Below, one piece after another: positions 52,698 to 61,085 of a DNA stretch of 64,000 bases. A program made the translations under genes and the position numbers. This DNA is from Rhizobium tropici CIAT 899 (GTDB taxonomy: Bacteria; Pseudomonadota; Alphaproteobacteria; Rhizobiales; Rhizobiaceae), in assembly GCF_000330885.1 (NCBI RefSeq), contig NC_020062.1:1744374-1808373 (forward strand), read 5' to 3'. Under the pieces are notes generated by a model that was given only the letters and a program-made list of their open reading frames with translations, was not told where the DNA came from and ran no database searches. Each line of letters opens with the position of its first letter. Positions within the stretch are counted from its first letter, which is position 1.

Positions 52698-54355
52698 CGA
52701 TGGCCAATCTCGTTGAAATCAAGAATCTGAAAGTCGAGGCGACGACCGATTCCGGGCGTATCGTTGAAATCATCAAGGGCGTCAGTTTCAATATCGCCAA
52801 AGGCGAGATTGTCGCGCTCATCGGCGAAAGCGGCTCGGGCAAGACGACGATCGCGCTGACGCTCATGGGGCATGCGCGCGAGAGCTGTCGCATCTCCGGC
52901 GGGGAGATCCAAGTCGATGGGCGGGACATGGCCGCCCTTTCCGAAAACGAGCGTTCGAAGGTCCGCGGCACCACGGTTGCCTATATTCCTCAAAGTGCAG
53001 CGGCAGCCTTCAACCCGGCAACGAAGATCATGGAGCAGGTGATCGAGGTCACTCGTATTCACGGGTTGATGCCGCCCGAACAAGCGCGCCGGCGCGCGAT
53101 CGAGCTATTCCGAGCGCTGTCGCTGCCGAACCCCGAAACAATCGGCGAACGATATCCGCATCAGGTCTCGGGAGGCCAGTTGCAGCGGTTGGCCGCAGCC
53201 ATGGCTCTGATCGGCGAACCCAAGCTGGTCATTTTCGACGAACCGACGACCGCGCTCGATGTGACGACGCAGATCGATGTGCTGAAGGCATTCAAGTCCG
53301 TCATCCGTGCCGGCGACATTGCCGGCGTCTATGTTTCACACGATCTGGCGGTCGTCGCCCAGATCGCCGATCGCATCGCCGTGCTCAAGGGCGGCGAAAT
53401 CCAGGAAATCGCGGAGACGGAGACGATCCTAAGACGGCCGAGCCATCCCTATACGCGCGAGCTGCTCGCCGCCGTCGAGCCGAAACAGGCCTTCCGCAGC
53501 AGCGGCGTGGGTGGCTCGATCGCACCGGTGCTTAGCATCGACGGCCTGATAGCGGGCTATGGCGATATCCAGGCCAACGGGCTGCCGGCGGTGTGCGCGG
53601 TTCAATCCGTAAGCCTTCAGGTGGAGAAGGGCAGAAATCTCGGCATTATCGGCGAATCCGGATGTGGAAAATCCACACTGGCGCGCGCAATCGCCGGCAT
53701 ATTGCCGGCCATATCAGGCACCATCGGCTTCAATGGCAGCGAGATGAATCGCGCCGCGAAATTGCGCTCGCGCGATCAATTGCGGGAAATGCAGATCGTC
53801 TTTCAATATGCCGATACGGCGCTCAATCCGGCAAAGTCTATTGCCGATATTCTCGAGCGGCCCCTGGCCTTCTATCACGGGATGGACCGCAGAGCTCGGG
53901 AGGCCAGGGTCGACGAATTGCTCGACATGGTGCGATTGCCGCGTACGCTTCGCTATCGCTATCCGTCGGAATTGTCAGGCGGACAGAAGCAGCGCGTGAA
54001 TTTTGCGCGCGCGCTTGCGGCAGAGCCACGGCTGATCATTTGCGATGAGATCACATCCGCGCTCGACACGGTGGTTGCGGCGGCGATTATCGACCTTCTT
54101 AAGGAACTGCAGCGGGAGCTGCATCTGTCCTACATCTTCATCAGCCACGATCTGTCGGTGGTCGAAGCGATCTGTGATGAGATCGTTGTGATGTATGGCG
54201 GCAAGAAAGTTGAACAGATCACACGCGAAGCCGCAGATGCGCCGCGCCACCCCTATTCCCAGTTACTGTTCGGATCCGTTCCCAAGCTCGATCCGGCTTG
54301 GCTCGACAATCTCGTTCAGGACCCGGAACTCAAGCGCGAGTATGGCCACGGTTAG
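52694..54355 (+). CDS. Fused double-domain ABC ATPase (DppD-DppF type)
   Basis: A 553-residue protein with two complete ABC domains. The first has Walker A GESGSGKTT near residue 42, signature VSGGQLQRLAAAMAL and Walker [15 protein letters not shown]. The second has Walker A GESGCGKST near residue 324, signature LSGGQKQRVNFARAL and Walker B LIICDEITSALDT. It takes the place of separate DppD and DppF proteins, as in GsiA or YejF. Neither half ends with the usual GCAFxPRCP extension. ATG 52694 overlaps the permease stop. Confidence 0.9.
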   Translation: MTMANLVEIKNLKVEATTDSGRIVEIIKGVSFNIAKGEIVALIGESGSGKTTIALTLMGHARESCRISGGEIQVDGRDMAALSENERSKVRGTTVAYIPQSAAAAFNPATKIMEQVIEVTRIHGLMPPEQARRRAIELFRALSLPNPETIGERYPHQVSGGQLQRLAAAMALIGEPKLVIFDEPTTALDVTTQIDVLKAFKSVIRAGDIAGVYVSHDLAVVAQIADRIAVLKGGEIQEIAETETILRRPSHPYTRELLAAVEPKQAFRSSGVGGSIAPVLSIDGLIAGYGDIQANGLPAVCAVQSVSLQVEKGRNLGIIGESGCGKSTLARAIAGILPAISGTIGFNGSEMNRAAKLRSRDQLREMQIVFQYADTALNPAKSIADILERPLAFYHGMDRRAREARVDELLDMVRLPRTLRYRYPSELSGGQKQRVNFARALAAEPRLIICDEITSALDTVVAAAIIDLLKELQRELHLSYIFISHDLSVVEAICDEIVVMYGGKKVEQITREAADAPRHPYSQLLFGSVPKLDPAWLDNLVQDPELKREYGHG

Positions 54356-54385
54356 CCGGACGCAGCCCGGAAATGCCATTGGACG

Positions 54386-54862
54386 CTACATGGGAAACAG
54401 GCTGGTCAAGGGCATGTGCGCCTTGACGATCGGCGACTTGAGCACCACGAAGCTGAAATACTTGTCGATGCCGATATCCAGGTCGGTCAGGCGTTCCATG
54501 ATCGTCTGATATTCTCCGATCCCAGCCGTCACGAACTTCAGCATATAGTCGTAGCCACCCGAAACGAGGTGGCATTCGATGACCTGATCGACCTTTTCGA
54601 CTGCCGACAGGAAACGGGCGAAGTCGATCTGTCGATGGTTCTTGAGTGTGACTTCCGTAAACACGGTCAGCGTCTGGCCGAGTTTCCCGATATTGATCTG
54701 GGCCGAGTATCCCTCGATATAGCCTTCCTGCTGCAGTTTCTTGACCCGCATCAGACAGGGGCTCGGCGACAGGTTGACCAGCTCTGCCAATTCGACATTG
54801 GTGATGCGGCCGTTCTTCTGAAGTTCGTACAGGATCTTGATGTCGATACGGTCGAGCTTCAT
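54386..54862 (-). CDS. AsnC/Lrp-family regulator
   Basis: A 158-residue Lrp-type regulator. The helix-turn-helix covers residues 1-60 (DRIDIKILYELQKNGRITNV, ELAELVNLSPSPCLMRVKKL). The C-terminal ligand-binding RAM domain includes VDQVIECHLVSGGYDYMLKF. Such proteins respond to amino acids. It is convergent with the ABC importer ending at 54355 and divergent from the flavoenzyme gene at 55088, which it probably regulates. Confidence 0.85.
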   Translation of the reverse strand: MKLDRIDIKILYELQKNGRITNVELAELVNLSPSPCLMRVKKLQQEGYIEGYSAQINIGKLGQTLTVFTEVTLKNHRQIDFARFLSAVEKVDQVIECHLVSGGYDYMLKFVTAGIGEYQTIMERLTDLDIGIDKYFSFVVLKSPIVKAHMPLTSLFPM

Positions 54863-55087
54863 CGGCAGATCTTCCCATTTTAAGGCGGCATTTTATGCTG
54901 CGAATTCTCGAAGATCGAGCATAACACCATGGCTCATCTTGTCTATTTCATTCTGCAGGAATCGAACCGGCACAATCAGCCGCTTGGTTCCCTATGAGCA
55001 GAATCTTATGCTGCATGGCGCGGTTGTGCGGCAGCTTCATGTCCGATCGTTTCGCTATGCTGTCGGCTCGATAGGAGACCCGCATCC

Positions 55088-56413
55088 ATGCCCGCACCGC
55101 TTGCCCTTGTCGAAAACTCTCCCGAATTGCCGACGTCCGCCGATGTCGTCGTCATCGGGGCTGGGATTGTCGGCGTTTTTACCGCCTATTATCTGGCAAA
55201 GCGGGGTCTCAAGGTCGTTCTCCTCGAAAAGGGTCGCGTCGGCGCCGAGCAGTCCAGCCGCAACTGGGGTTGGTGCAGGCAACAGAACCGCGACGCCCGC
55301 GAGCTGCCGATGGCAACGAAGAGTCTCGAGCTCTGGGACCAATTCGCCGCAGAAACGGGAAAGGACACCGGCTTTCGCCGCTGCGGCCTCTTCTATCTGA
55401 GCAATAGCGAGGAAGAGCTTGCAGGATGGGCCCGCTGGCGCGATTTTGCCCGCGGCGTCGGTGTGACCACGCATATGCTCGATAGCATTCAGGCCAGCGA
55501 GCGCGGCAAGGCGACTGCTCGCATCTGGAAGGGCGGCGTCTTTTCCCCGACCGATGGCATTGCCGATCCGGCCAACGCTGCACCGGCGGTCGCTCGCGCC
55601 CTGATGAAACTGGGCGGCTGCCTGCGCCAGAATTGCGCGGCGCGCGGCATAGAAACCGAAGGCGGGAAGCTCTCCGCCGTCGTGACCGAGGAAGGCACGA
55701 TCAGGACGAGGATTGCCATCCTGTCCGGCGGTGCCTGGGCTTCGTCCTTCTGCCGCCAGCTCGGTATCCGCTTCCCGCAGGCGTCGATCCGCTCGTCGAT
55801 CCTTTCCGTCAGCGCCGGCGACGGCGAACTCCCGGATGCTCTTCATACTGCGTATGTTTCGGTGACGCGCAGAGGCGACGGCGGCCATACGCTCGCCATC
55901 AGCGGCCGTGGCCGCGTCGATCCCACGCCACAGAACATGCGGTTCGGGGCACAGTTTCTCCCGATGTTCGTTCGCCGCTGGCGCGCGCTCTCTCTCGGCG
56001 GCTTCGAGGGCTTTCGCAGCGGCCACGAAAGCCTGTCGCGCTGGCGTCTGGACCAGCCGACGCCGATGGAGCGGATGCGTATCCTCGATCCAGTCGTCGA
56101 TAGAGGCACGATCCAGCTTACCTACGACCGTGCGCGCGAATTGCTGCCTGCCATCGCAAACCGCCGCATCACCGCAAGTTGGGCTGGCTACATCGATTCG
56201 ACCCCTGACGGCGTGCCCGGCATCGGCGAGATCGCATCCATACCGGGCTTTGTGCTGGCGGCCGGTTTCAGCGGTCACGGCTTCGGCATCGGACCGGGTG
56301 CCGGCCACCTGATCGCCGATATCGTCACCGGTGCCACGCCGATGGTCGACCCGAAACCCTATCACCCCGACCGTTTCCTGCAATCCGCATGGGGCAAGGT
56401 AGCCGACTTCTGA
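55088..56413 (+). CDS. FAD-dependent DAO-family oxidoreductase (D-amino acid dehydrogenase-like)
   Basis: A 441-residue flavoenzyme of the D-amino acid oxidase/dehydrogenase family. The FAD motif is DVVVIGAGIVGVFTAYYLAK at residues 19-38, then VGAEQSSRNWGWCRQQNRD. The C-terminal contact is FVLAAGFSGHGFGIGPGAGH. Relatives oxidise D-amino acids, proline or opines. AGGAG is 11 bases before ATG 55088. It is divergent from the AsnC/Lrp gene and followed by a LysR gene 59 bases later. Confidence 0.85.
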   Translation: MPAPLALVENSPELPTSADVVVIGAGIVGVFTAYYLAKRGLKVVLLEKGRVGAEQSSRNWGWCRQQNRDARELPMATKSLELWDQFAAETGKDTGFRRCGLFYLSNSEEELAGWARWRDFARGVGVTTHMLDSIQASERGKATARIWKGGVFSPTDGIADPANAAPAVARALMKLGGCLRQNCAARGIETEGGKLSAVVTEEGTIRTRIAILSGGAWASSFCRQLGIRFPQASIRSSILSVSAGDGELPDALHTAYVSVTRRGDGGHTLAISGRGRVDPTPQNMRFGAQFLPMFVRRWRALSLGGFEGFRSGHESLSRWRLDQPTPMERMRILDPVVDRGTIQLTYDRARELLPAIANRRITASWAGYIDSTPDGVPGIGEIASIPGFVLAAGFSGHGFGIGPGAGHLIADIVTGATPMVDPKPYHPDRFLQSAWGKVADF

Positions 56414-56472
56414 AATGGCTCGTCCGTGCTAGACTTCGCCGGCAACCGAACCAGACCAAATGGATTTTCCTG

Positions 56473-57372
56473 ATGCAGGCCCGTCAGCTCGAAGTCTTCT
56501 GCATGCTGATGCGATCCGGAACGGTGACCGGCGCTGCCGCCATGCTCAACATCACGCAGCCGGCGCTGAGCCAGATATTGCTGCATGCCGAAGACCAGCT
56601 GGGGTTCAAACTCTTCAACCGCGTGCGTGGCAAGCTGGTCCCGACGAGAGAGGCTGAAGAACTGTATCCGGAGGCCGAGCGCATCTTTTCCGAGCTCGGA
56701 GCGCTGCGGCGCCGAACGACCGACATGCGCTTCGGGCGGACCGGCTTGATCAGGATCGCGGCCACGACACCACCGGCCATGTCGATCGTACCCAAGGCGC
56801 TTCTCGCCTTCAGGACGACCTATCCGGATATCGTCGTCCGCTCGCTGATCGCGCCGCTGATCAATGTCGTGGATATGATCCGCAATGGCGATGCCCCGCT
56901 CGGCATCGTCATGAACAACATTGCGCGGCCCGGCATCGATGTCGAAACGCTCGGATATGCCGAACTCATCTGCATCGTGCCGGAAGGGCACCATCTTGCC
57001 GCGCGCGATTGCATCACCTTCGCCGATCTTCAGAACGAGACGTTGATTTCCTACCGCGCCGATACCTTCCCCGGCCAGCTGCTTGCCAATGCCGCAGCTT
57101 CGGAAAACCAGGCGTTCAATCCCGCGATCGAGATCGATATCTCCATTACCGCCTTGCCTTTTGTCCGCAATGGTTTCGGTGTCGCGATCGTGGATGGTCT
57201 GCTGCCGTGGGAGCAGTTTCCCGGCCTCGTGCGCCGGCCGCTGTTGCCACGAAAGACAGTTCCGATCGCGCTGCTGACCAGCCGGGACCGCCCCCTGACG
57301 GGCAGCCACCTTATGATGCGCGATTATTTGCGCCAGGCCTGTGCCGGCGCGCTGAAGGATGGCGCGGAGTAA
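56473..57372 (+). CDS. LysR-family regulator
   Basis: A 299-residue LysR-type regulator. The winged helix is in the first 60 residues (QARQLEVFCMLMRSGTVTGA, AAMLNITQPALSQILLHAED, GFKLFNRVRGKLVPTREAEE), followed by a periplasmic-binding-like effector domain (IRIAATTPPAMSIVPKALLA). ATG 56473 (MQARQLEVF) is the family start; a longer reading from 56389 overlaps the flavoenzyme gene. It may control the convergent hcn-like/hyu operon through the T-N11-A boxes at 63245-63297, or the upstream flavoenzyme; this is inference. Confidence 0.85.
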   Translation: MQARQLEVFCMLMRSGTVTGAAAMLNITQPALSQILLHAEDQLGFKLFNRVRGKLVPTREAEELYPEAERIFSELGALRRRTTDMRFGRTGLIRIAATTPPAMSIVPKALLAFRTTYPDIVVRSLIAPLINVVDMIRNGDAPLGIVMNNIARPGIDVETLGYAELICIVPEGHHLAARDCITFADLQNETLISYRADTFPGQLLANAAASENQAFNPAIEIDISITALPFVRNGFGVAIVDGLLPWEQFPGLVRRPLLPRKTVPIALLTSRDRPLTGSHLMMRDYLRQACAGALKDGAE

Positions 57373-57403
57373 AATCGCGCCCATACGGTCAAAGCTAACA
57401 TGG

Positions 57404-58774
57404 TCAGCTCTCGTTTATCCAGGCTCCGATCGGCAGCGGACGAACAGGCGCCTGCTCACGCAGGCTGCCGACCTCGCGGACGGGGATTCCCGCACGCTCC
57501 GCAATCAGTTCGGCGCCGGCGAGCTGACAAAACCGCCCCTGGCATCGTCCCATGCCCACCCGCACCACTGACTTCACCCGGTTTGCCTCACCTCCGGTAT
57601 AGTCGACACTTCCACGCAGATCGCCGGCGCTGATGCCCTCGCAACGGCAAACCATCGTTTCATCGGGAACGGATCGGACCATGCCGGCAGGCCAGGGGAA
57701 AGCGCGGGCGATTGCGCGAGCAAAGCGTTCGTAGCGGGCGAGCCGACGGAGGTCCCGTGCCGGATTTGGATAAGGCAATCCCATATCGGCAAGGCAGGCG
57801 CTCGCGGCAAGCCGCCCCGCAACTTCCGCGCCATCGGCGCCAAGAATCCGCAGGCCGTCGCCGGCGAGATAGACACCATCTGCGGAGCGGCCCATCCGGT
57901 CCGCCTGCGGCAGCCATTGAGCCCAGCCCGGATCGTAATCGAAGCTGCATTGGGCCAGGCCGGCAAGCTGCGTTTCGGCTCTCAGGTGCCAGCCAATGCC
58001 GACCATATCGCATTCGGTATGACGGTCGCGCCCGTCGGCATCCCGCCAGCGAACGGCCGTCGGGCCGCTCTCGTCGCTGACGATATCGGTCAGTGTCACG
58101 CCTGCATGATATATCAGGCCGAGTTTCAGTCGCATTGCCAGGCCCCGCAGAACCAGGACCGGTCTTGCCATCATGTCCGGAAGGGCAAGGATCTGGTTTC
58201 GAACCGAGGAGGTATCGAGAACGGCTGCGACATTCGCTCCTGCCTTCACGAGCTGGATCGCAACGAGGGTCAGCAGGGGGCCGGAGCCCGCGAGAACGAT
58301 CCTTCGCCCCAAGGCGACGCCCTGCGCCTTCAGGGCGATCTGCGCGGCCCCGAGACTGTAGACGCCAGGCGCCTGCCAGCCAGGCAGCGGCACCAGCCGG
58401 TCGGTCGCACCGGTCGCCAGGATCAGCCTGTTATAGGCGACCTCCCGGCGGCCGGCTGATGTCAGCACCTGCAGCACATTGGCGGCGAGCGCCATCGCTG
58501 AGCTTTGAGGATGGTATTCGACCTCGCCGCGAGCGACCATACGATCGAAGAGGGAATGAAGGGCAAGGGCTTTGCCGGCCTCCGAACCATAGAGCTGCTG
58601 GGCTGACCGCGTAAAACCCTCCGGGGGGCGACGATATATCTGGCCGCCGGCCCTCATCCCCTCGTCGATGACGACGGGCCGGATACCGGCGGCCACCAGA
58701 AGCTCGGCTGCGCGGATGCCCGCCGGACCGGCACCGACAATCACTATTGCCTTCCGGTCATTCGCCACCGTCAT
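57404..58774 (-). CDS. Flavoprotein subunit of an opine oxidase/HcnB-type dehydrogenase
   Basis: A 456-residue NAD(P)/FAD-type subunit. The first dinucleotide site is IVIVGAGPAGIRAAELLVAA near residue 9, followed by GMRAGGQIYRRPPEG. A second Rossmann site is RRIVLAGSGPLLTLVAIQLV. The C-terminal BFD-like region has MVCRCEGISAGDLRGSVDY and RCQGRFCQLAGAEL, whose cysteines bind [2Fe-2S]. This is the layout of OoxA/NoxA and HcnB, subunits of opine oxidases and hydrogen cyanide synthase. ATG 58774 overlaps the stop of the small ferredoxin subunit gene by ATGA; a longer reading upstream is a shadow of that gene. Confidence 0.85.
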   Translation of the reverse strand: MTVANDRKAIVIVGAGPAGIRAAELLVAAGIRPVVIDEGMRAGGQIYRRPPEGFTRSAQQLYGSEAGKALALHSLFDRMVARGEVEYHPQSSAMALAANVLQVLTSAGRREVAYNRLILATGATDRLVPLPGWQAPGVYSLGAAQIALKAQGVALGRRIVLAGSGPLLTLVAIQLVKAGANVAAVLDTSSVRNQILALPDMMARPVLVLRGLAMRLKLGLIYHAGVTLTDIVSDESGPTAVRWRDADGRDRHTECDMVGIGWHLRAETQLAGLAQCSFDYDPGWAQWLPQADRMGRSADGVYLAGDGLRILGADGAEVAGRLAASACLADMGLPYPNPARDLRRLARYERFARAIARAFPWPAGMVRSVPDETMVCRCEGISAGDLRGSVDYTGGEANRVKSVVRVGMGRCQGRFCQLAGAELIAERAGIPVREVGSLREQAPVRPLPIGAWINES

Positions 58775-59094
58775 GGCCAATCTCCCGGCGCCTGGGTCGT
58801 CAGGGACATGCCGTTGCCGACGAGGGTCGAACAGGCGCGCAGTCGGGTTCCATTCTGCTGCCAGACCCAGCAATCCTGGCAGGCGCCCATCAGGCAGAAG
58901 CCCGCGCGTCCCTCCGGCCCGAATTCGGATCGCCGAAGAACCGGTGAGAATGTCAGCATGGCCGTCAGTACCGTGTCGCCGGCCAAGGCTTCCCGTTCGA
59001 TGCCGTCGAGCAGGAAGCGAACGGGTGCCCGGCCTTGCTCGGCGAGACGGACGATGCGCCCCGCTTCTCCGGCCAGACGCGGACCTTTGCTCAT
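58771..59094 (-). CDS. Small [2Fe-2S] subunit, HcnA/OoxA-partner type
   Basis: A 107-residue ferredoxin-like protein. The iron-sulfur ligands are in CLMGACQDCWVWQQNGTRLR, with the fourth Cys in RACSTLV, giving C-x4-C-x2-C...C. Proteins like this form the small subunit of HcnABC-type and opine oxidase-type complexes. It overlaps hyuB upstream and the flavoprotein gene downstream by ATGA. Confidence 0.8.
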   Translation of the reverse strand: MSKGPRLAGEAGRIVRLAEQGRAPVRFLLDGIEREALAGDTVLTAMLTFSPVLRRSEFGPEGRAGFCLMGACQDCWVWQQNGTRLRACSTLVGNGMSLTTQAPGDWP

Positions 59095-61079
59095 TCCGCC
59101 GCCTCTTTGATTTGAAGACGAACCTCGGGCATTTCCGGGAACCGGGCGCGGACATCGGCAAAAGCCGCGGCAACGCCCTCATGTCCCGCACGTCCCTTCA
59201 TTCGGCGGAAAATCTCCGTCTTGGTGAAGAAGCGCCAATGGATCGGGAGACAGGCGAGAATATCCGTGAGCAGGTTATAGGCCGCGGGTGTCCATTGCGC
59301 CTCGTAGCCTTCACGCTCGTCACCGTAGTGAAAGTGGGCCGCTGGACTCGTACGCGATGCCCTGAGACGGGATGTTTCGGCTTCGTCCACCTTGCCGTTG
59401 CGAATGACTACACCATAATCGCGCTCGGCCACTTCCACGGAAACATAGCCGCGCTCCACATCCTGCAGCACGCGCCAGGCCTCGCGCTCAAGCGGATTTC
59501 CGCGACCGCCGCCTCCGGCCGAACGAATCTCGAGGACATCACCCGGCTGCAGGACGGCGGTATCGATATTGCCGAGCCGGTGATAATCCTCGCGCCCGGG
59601 GTTCAATACCATGTCGGAAAGCCCTGCAGCCTTGCCGCCGAGCAGTCCCCAGGGACGGAAGAAACTGCGGTCGCGGTTGCGGGCGGTGATACGGCTCCCT
59701 GGCGCGAAAACGCGGAACGCCATTTCGGTCGCCAGGCCTCCACGCCAGCGGCCGGCGCCGCCACTGTCTCTGGCAAGCCCGTATTTGACGAACTCGATCG
59801 GCACTTCGGTTTCCGTGATTTCGATCGGCGTATTCTTCAGATAGGCAGCATCGGCACCCGAACCGTTGGTTCCGTCACGATGCGGCATCCCGCCGCCGCC
59901 GCCGACCACCGGGTTGACGGCGGCGATTACGCTGCGGCCCGTCCGCTCGTCCGTGGTCATGACGTTGACGATGCAATTGTTGCCGGCCGGCGCGGCGGGC
60001 AGCAATTCGGGAACCGCCTGGCAGAAGGCGCCGAAGATCACGGACCGCAAGCGCGCGCAGGTGAGCGAACGCATACCGACAGCCGCCGGCGATACCGGAT
60101 TGAGAACGCTCCCCTGGGGTGCAATGCAGGTAAAGGGGCGGGTCAGCCCGGTGTTGAGCAGGGTCTTGGGGTTCAGCGTGTAGAGAATGTAATAGACGCC
60201 GACCAGCAGCATGGTGTGGCGCGGATCGCCGCCCGAGGGAACGTTGAGCGACGAGCCAAGCTGCGGATCGGAGCCGGTAAAATCGAGGATCGCCTCATCG
60301 CCCCTGATCGTCAGCGTCAGCTTCAGCCGGCATGGATTGGCCTCGACGGAATCCTCATCCGCATAATCGACGAATTCCCACGTGCCATCAGGCATTGTCC
60401 GCAGGAGATCGCGCGCCTGCGCTTCGGCGTGATCGAGAAGCAAGTCGGCGCCTTCGAGAAACGCCTGCTTGCCGAATTTCTCGACCATGGCCAGGATCTT
60501 GCGCTCGCCGGTGTTGAGCGCTCCGACCAGCGCCTTGATGTCGCCGATGTTGAGGTCTGGTTTACGCACATTCGTGGTCATGATTTTCAGGATGTCTTCG
60601 TCGAAGACGCCTTCATTGACCAGCTTCATCGGCGGAAAACGAATGCCTTCCTGATGGATCTCCGTCAACGCGCGCGACAGAGAGGCCGGCACGGCGCCGC
60701 CCATATCGGTGTTATGGATATGCCCGCCGGTCCAGGCGATGATCTCGCCGTCATAGAAAACCGGCTTCCAGAGATGCGTATCCGGTGCGTGCGTGGCGAC
60801 GAAGCAGGAATAGGGATCGTTGGTAAAGGCGACGTCGCCCGGCTTGTAATCCCTAATCATTTCGATGGCGCGGGTATAGGTAAGTCCCGGATACCATGTC
60901 GCGCCAAGGCCCATCGGGACGCCGAAGGTTTCCCCCTTGCGATTGATCAGCATGACGGTGAAATCCTCCGTCTCCTTGACGAAGGCCGAATGGGCTGTGC
61001 GCTGCAGCGTATAGGCCATGTTTTCGGCGGCGGCCCGGGTGTGGTTGGCAAACACTTGAAGGTTCGAACGGTCGAACAT
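59091..61079 (-). CDS. hyuB: N-methylhydantoinase B-family protein
   Basis: A 662-residue HyuB/hydantoinase B subunit, the partner of HyuA. Characteristic segments are FANHTRAAAENMAYTLQRTA near residue 10, GDVAFTNDPYSCFVATHAPD, DGEIIAWTGGHIHNTDMGG, GGDPRHTMLLVGVYYILYTL and RDSGGAGRWRGGLATEMAF. With HyuA it carries out ATP-dependent hydrolysis of cyclic amides such as hydantoin or 5-oxoproline, or a related carboxylation. It starts six bases after hyuA and overlaps the ferredoxin subunit gene by ATGA. The true substrate is unknown. Confidence 0.85.
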   Translation of the reverse strand: MFDRSNLQVFANHTRAAAENMAYTLQRTAHSAFVKETEDFTVMLINRKGETFGVPMGLGATWYPGLTYTRAIEMIRDYKPGDVAFTNDPYSCFVATHAPDTHLWKPVFYDGEIIAWTGGHIHNTDMGGAVPASLSRALTEIHQEGIRFPPMKLVNEGVFDEDILKIMTTNVRKPDLNIGDIKALVGALNTGERKILAMVEKFGKQAFLEGADLLLDHAEAQARDLLRTMPDGTWEFVDYADEDSVEANPCRLKLTLTIRGDEAILDFTGSDPQLGSSLNVPSGGDPRHTMLLVGVYYILYTLNPKTLLNTGLTRPFTCIAPQGSVLNPVSPAAVGMRSLTCARLRSVIFGAFCQAVPELLPAAPAGNNCIVNVMTTDERTGRSVIAAVNPVVGGGGGMPHRDGTNGSGADAAYLKNTPIEITETEVPIEFVKYGLARDSGGAGRWRGGLATEMAFRVFAPGSRITARNRDRSFFRPWGLLGGKAAGLSDMVLNPGREDYHRLGNIDTAVLQPGDVLEIRSAGGGGRGNPLEREAWRVLQDVERGYVSVEVAERDYGVVIRNGKVDEAETSRLRASRTSPAAHFHYGDEREGYEAQWTPAAYNLLTDILACLPIHWRFFTKTEIFRRMKGRAGHEGVAAAFADVRARFPEMPEVRLQIKEAAE

Positions 61080-61085
61080 GGGCCG

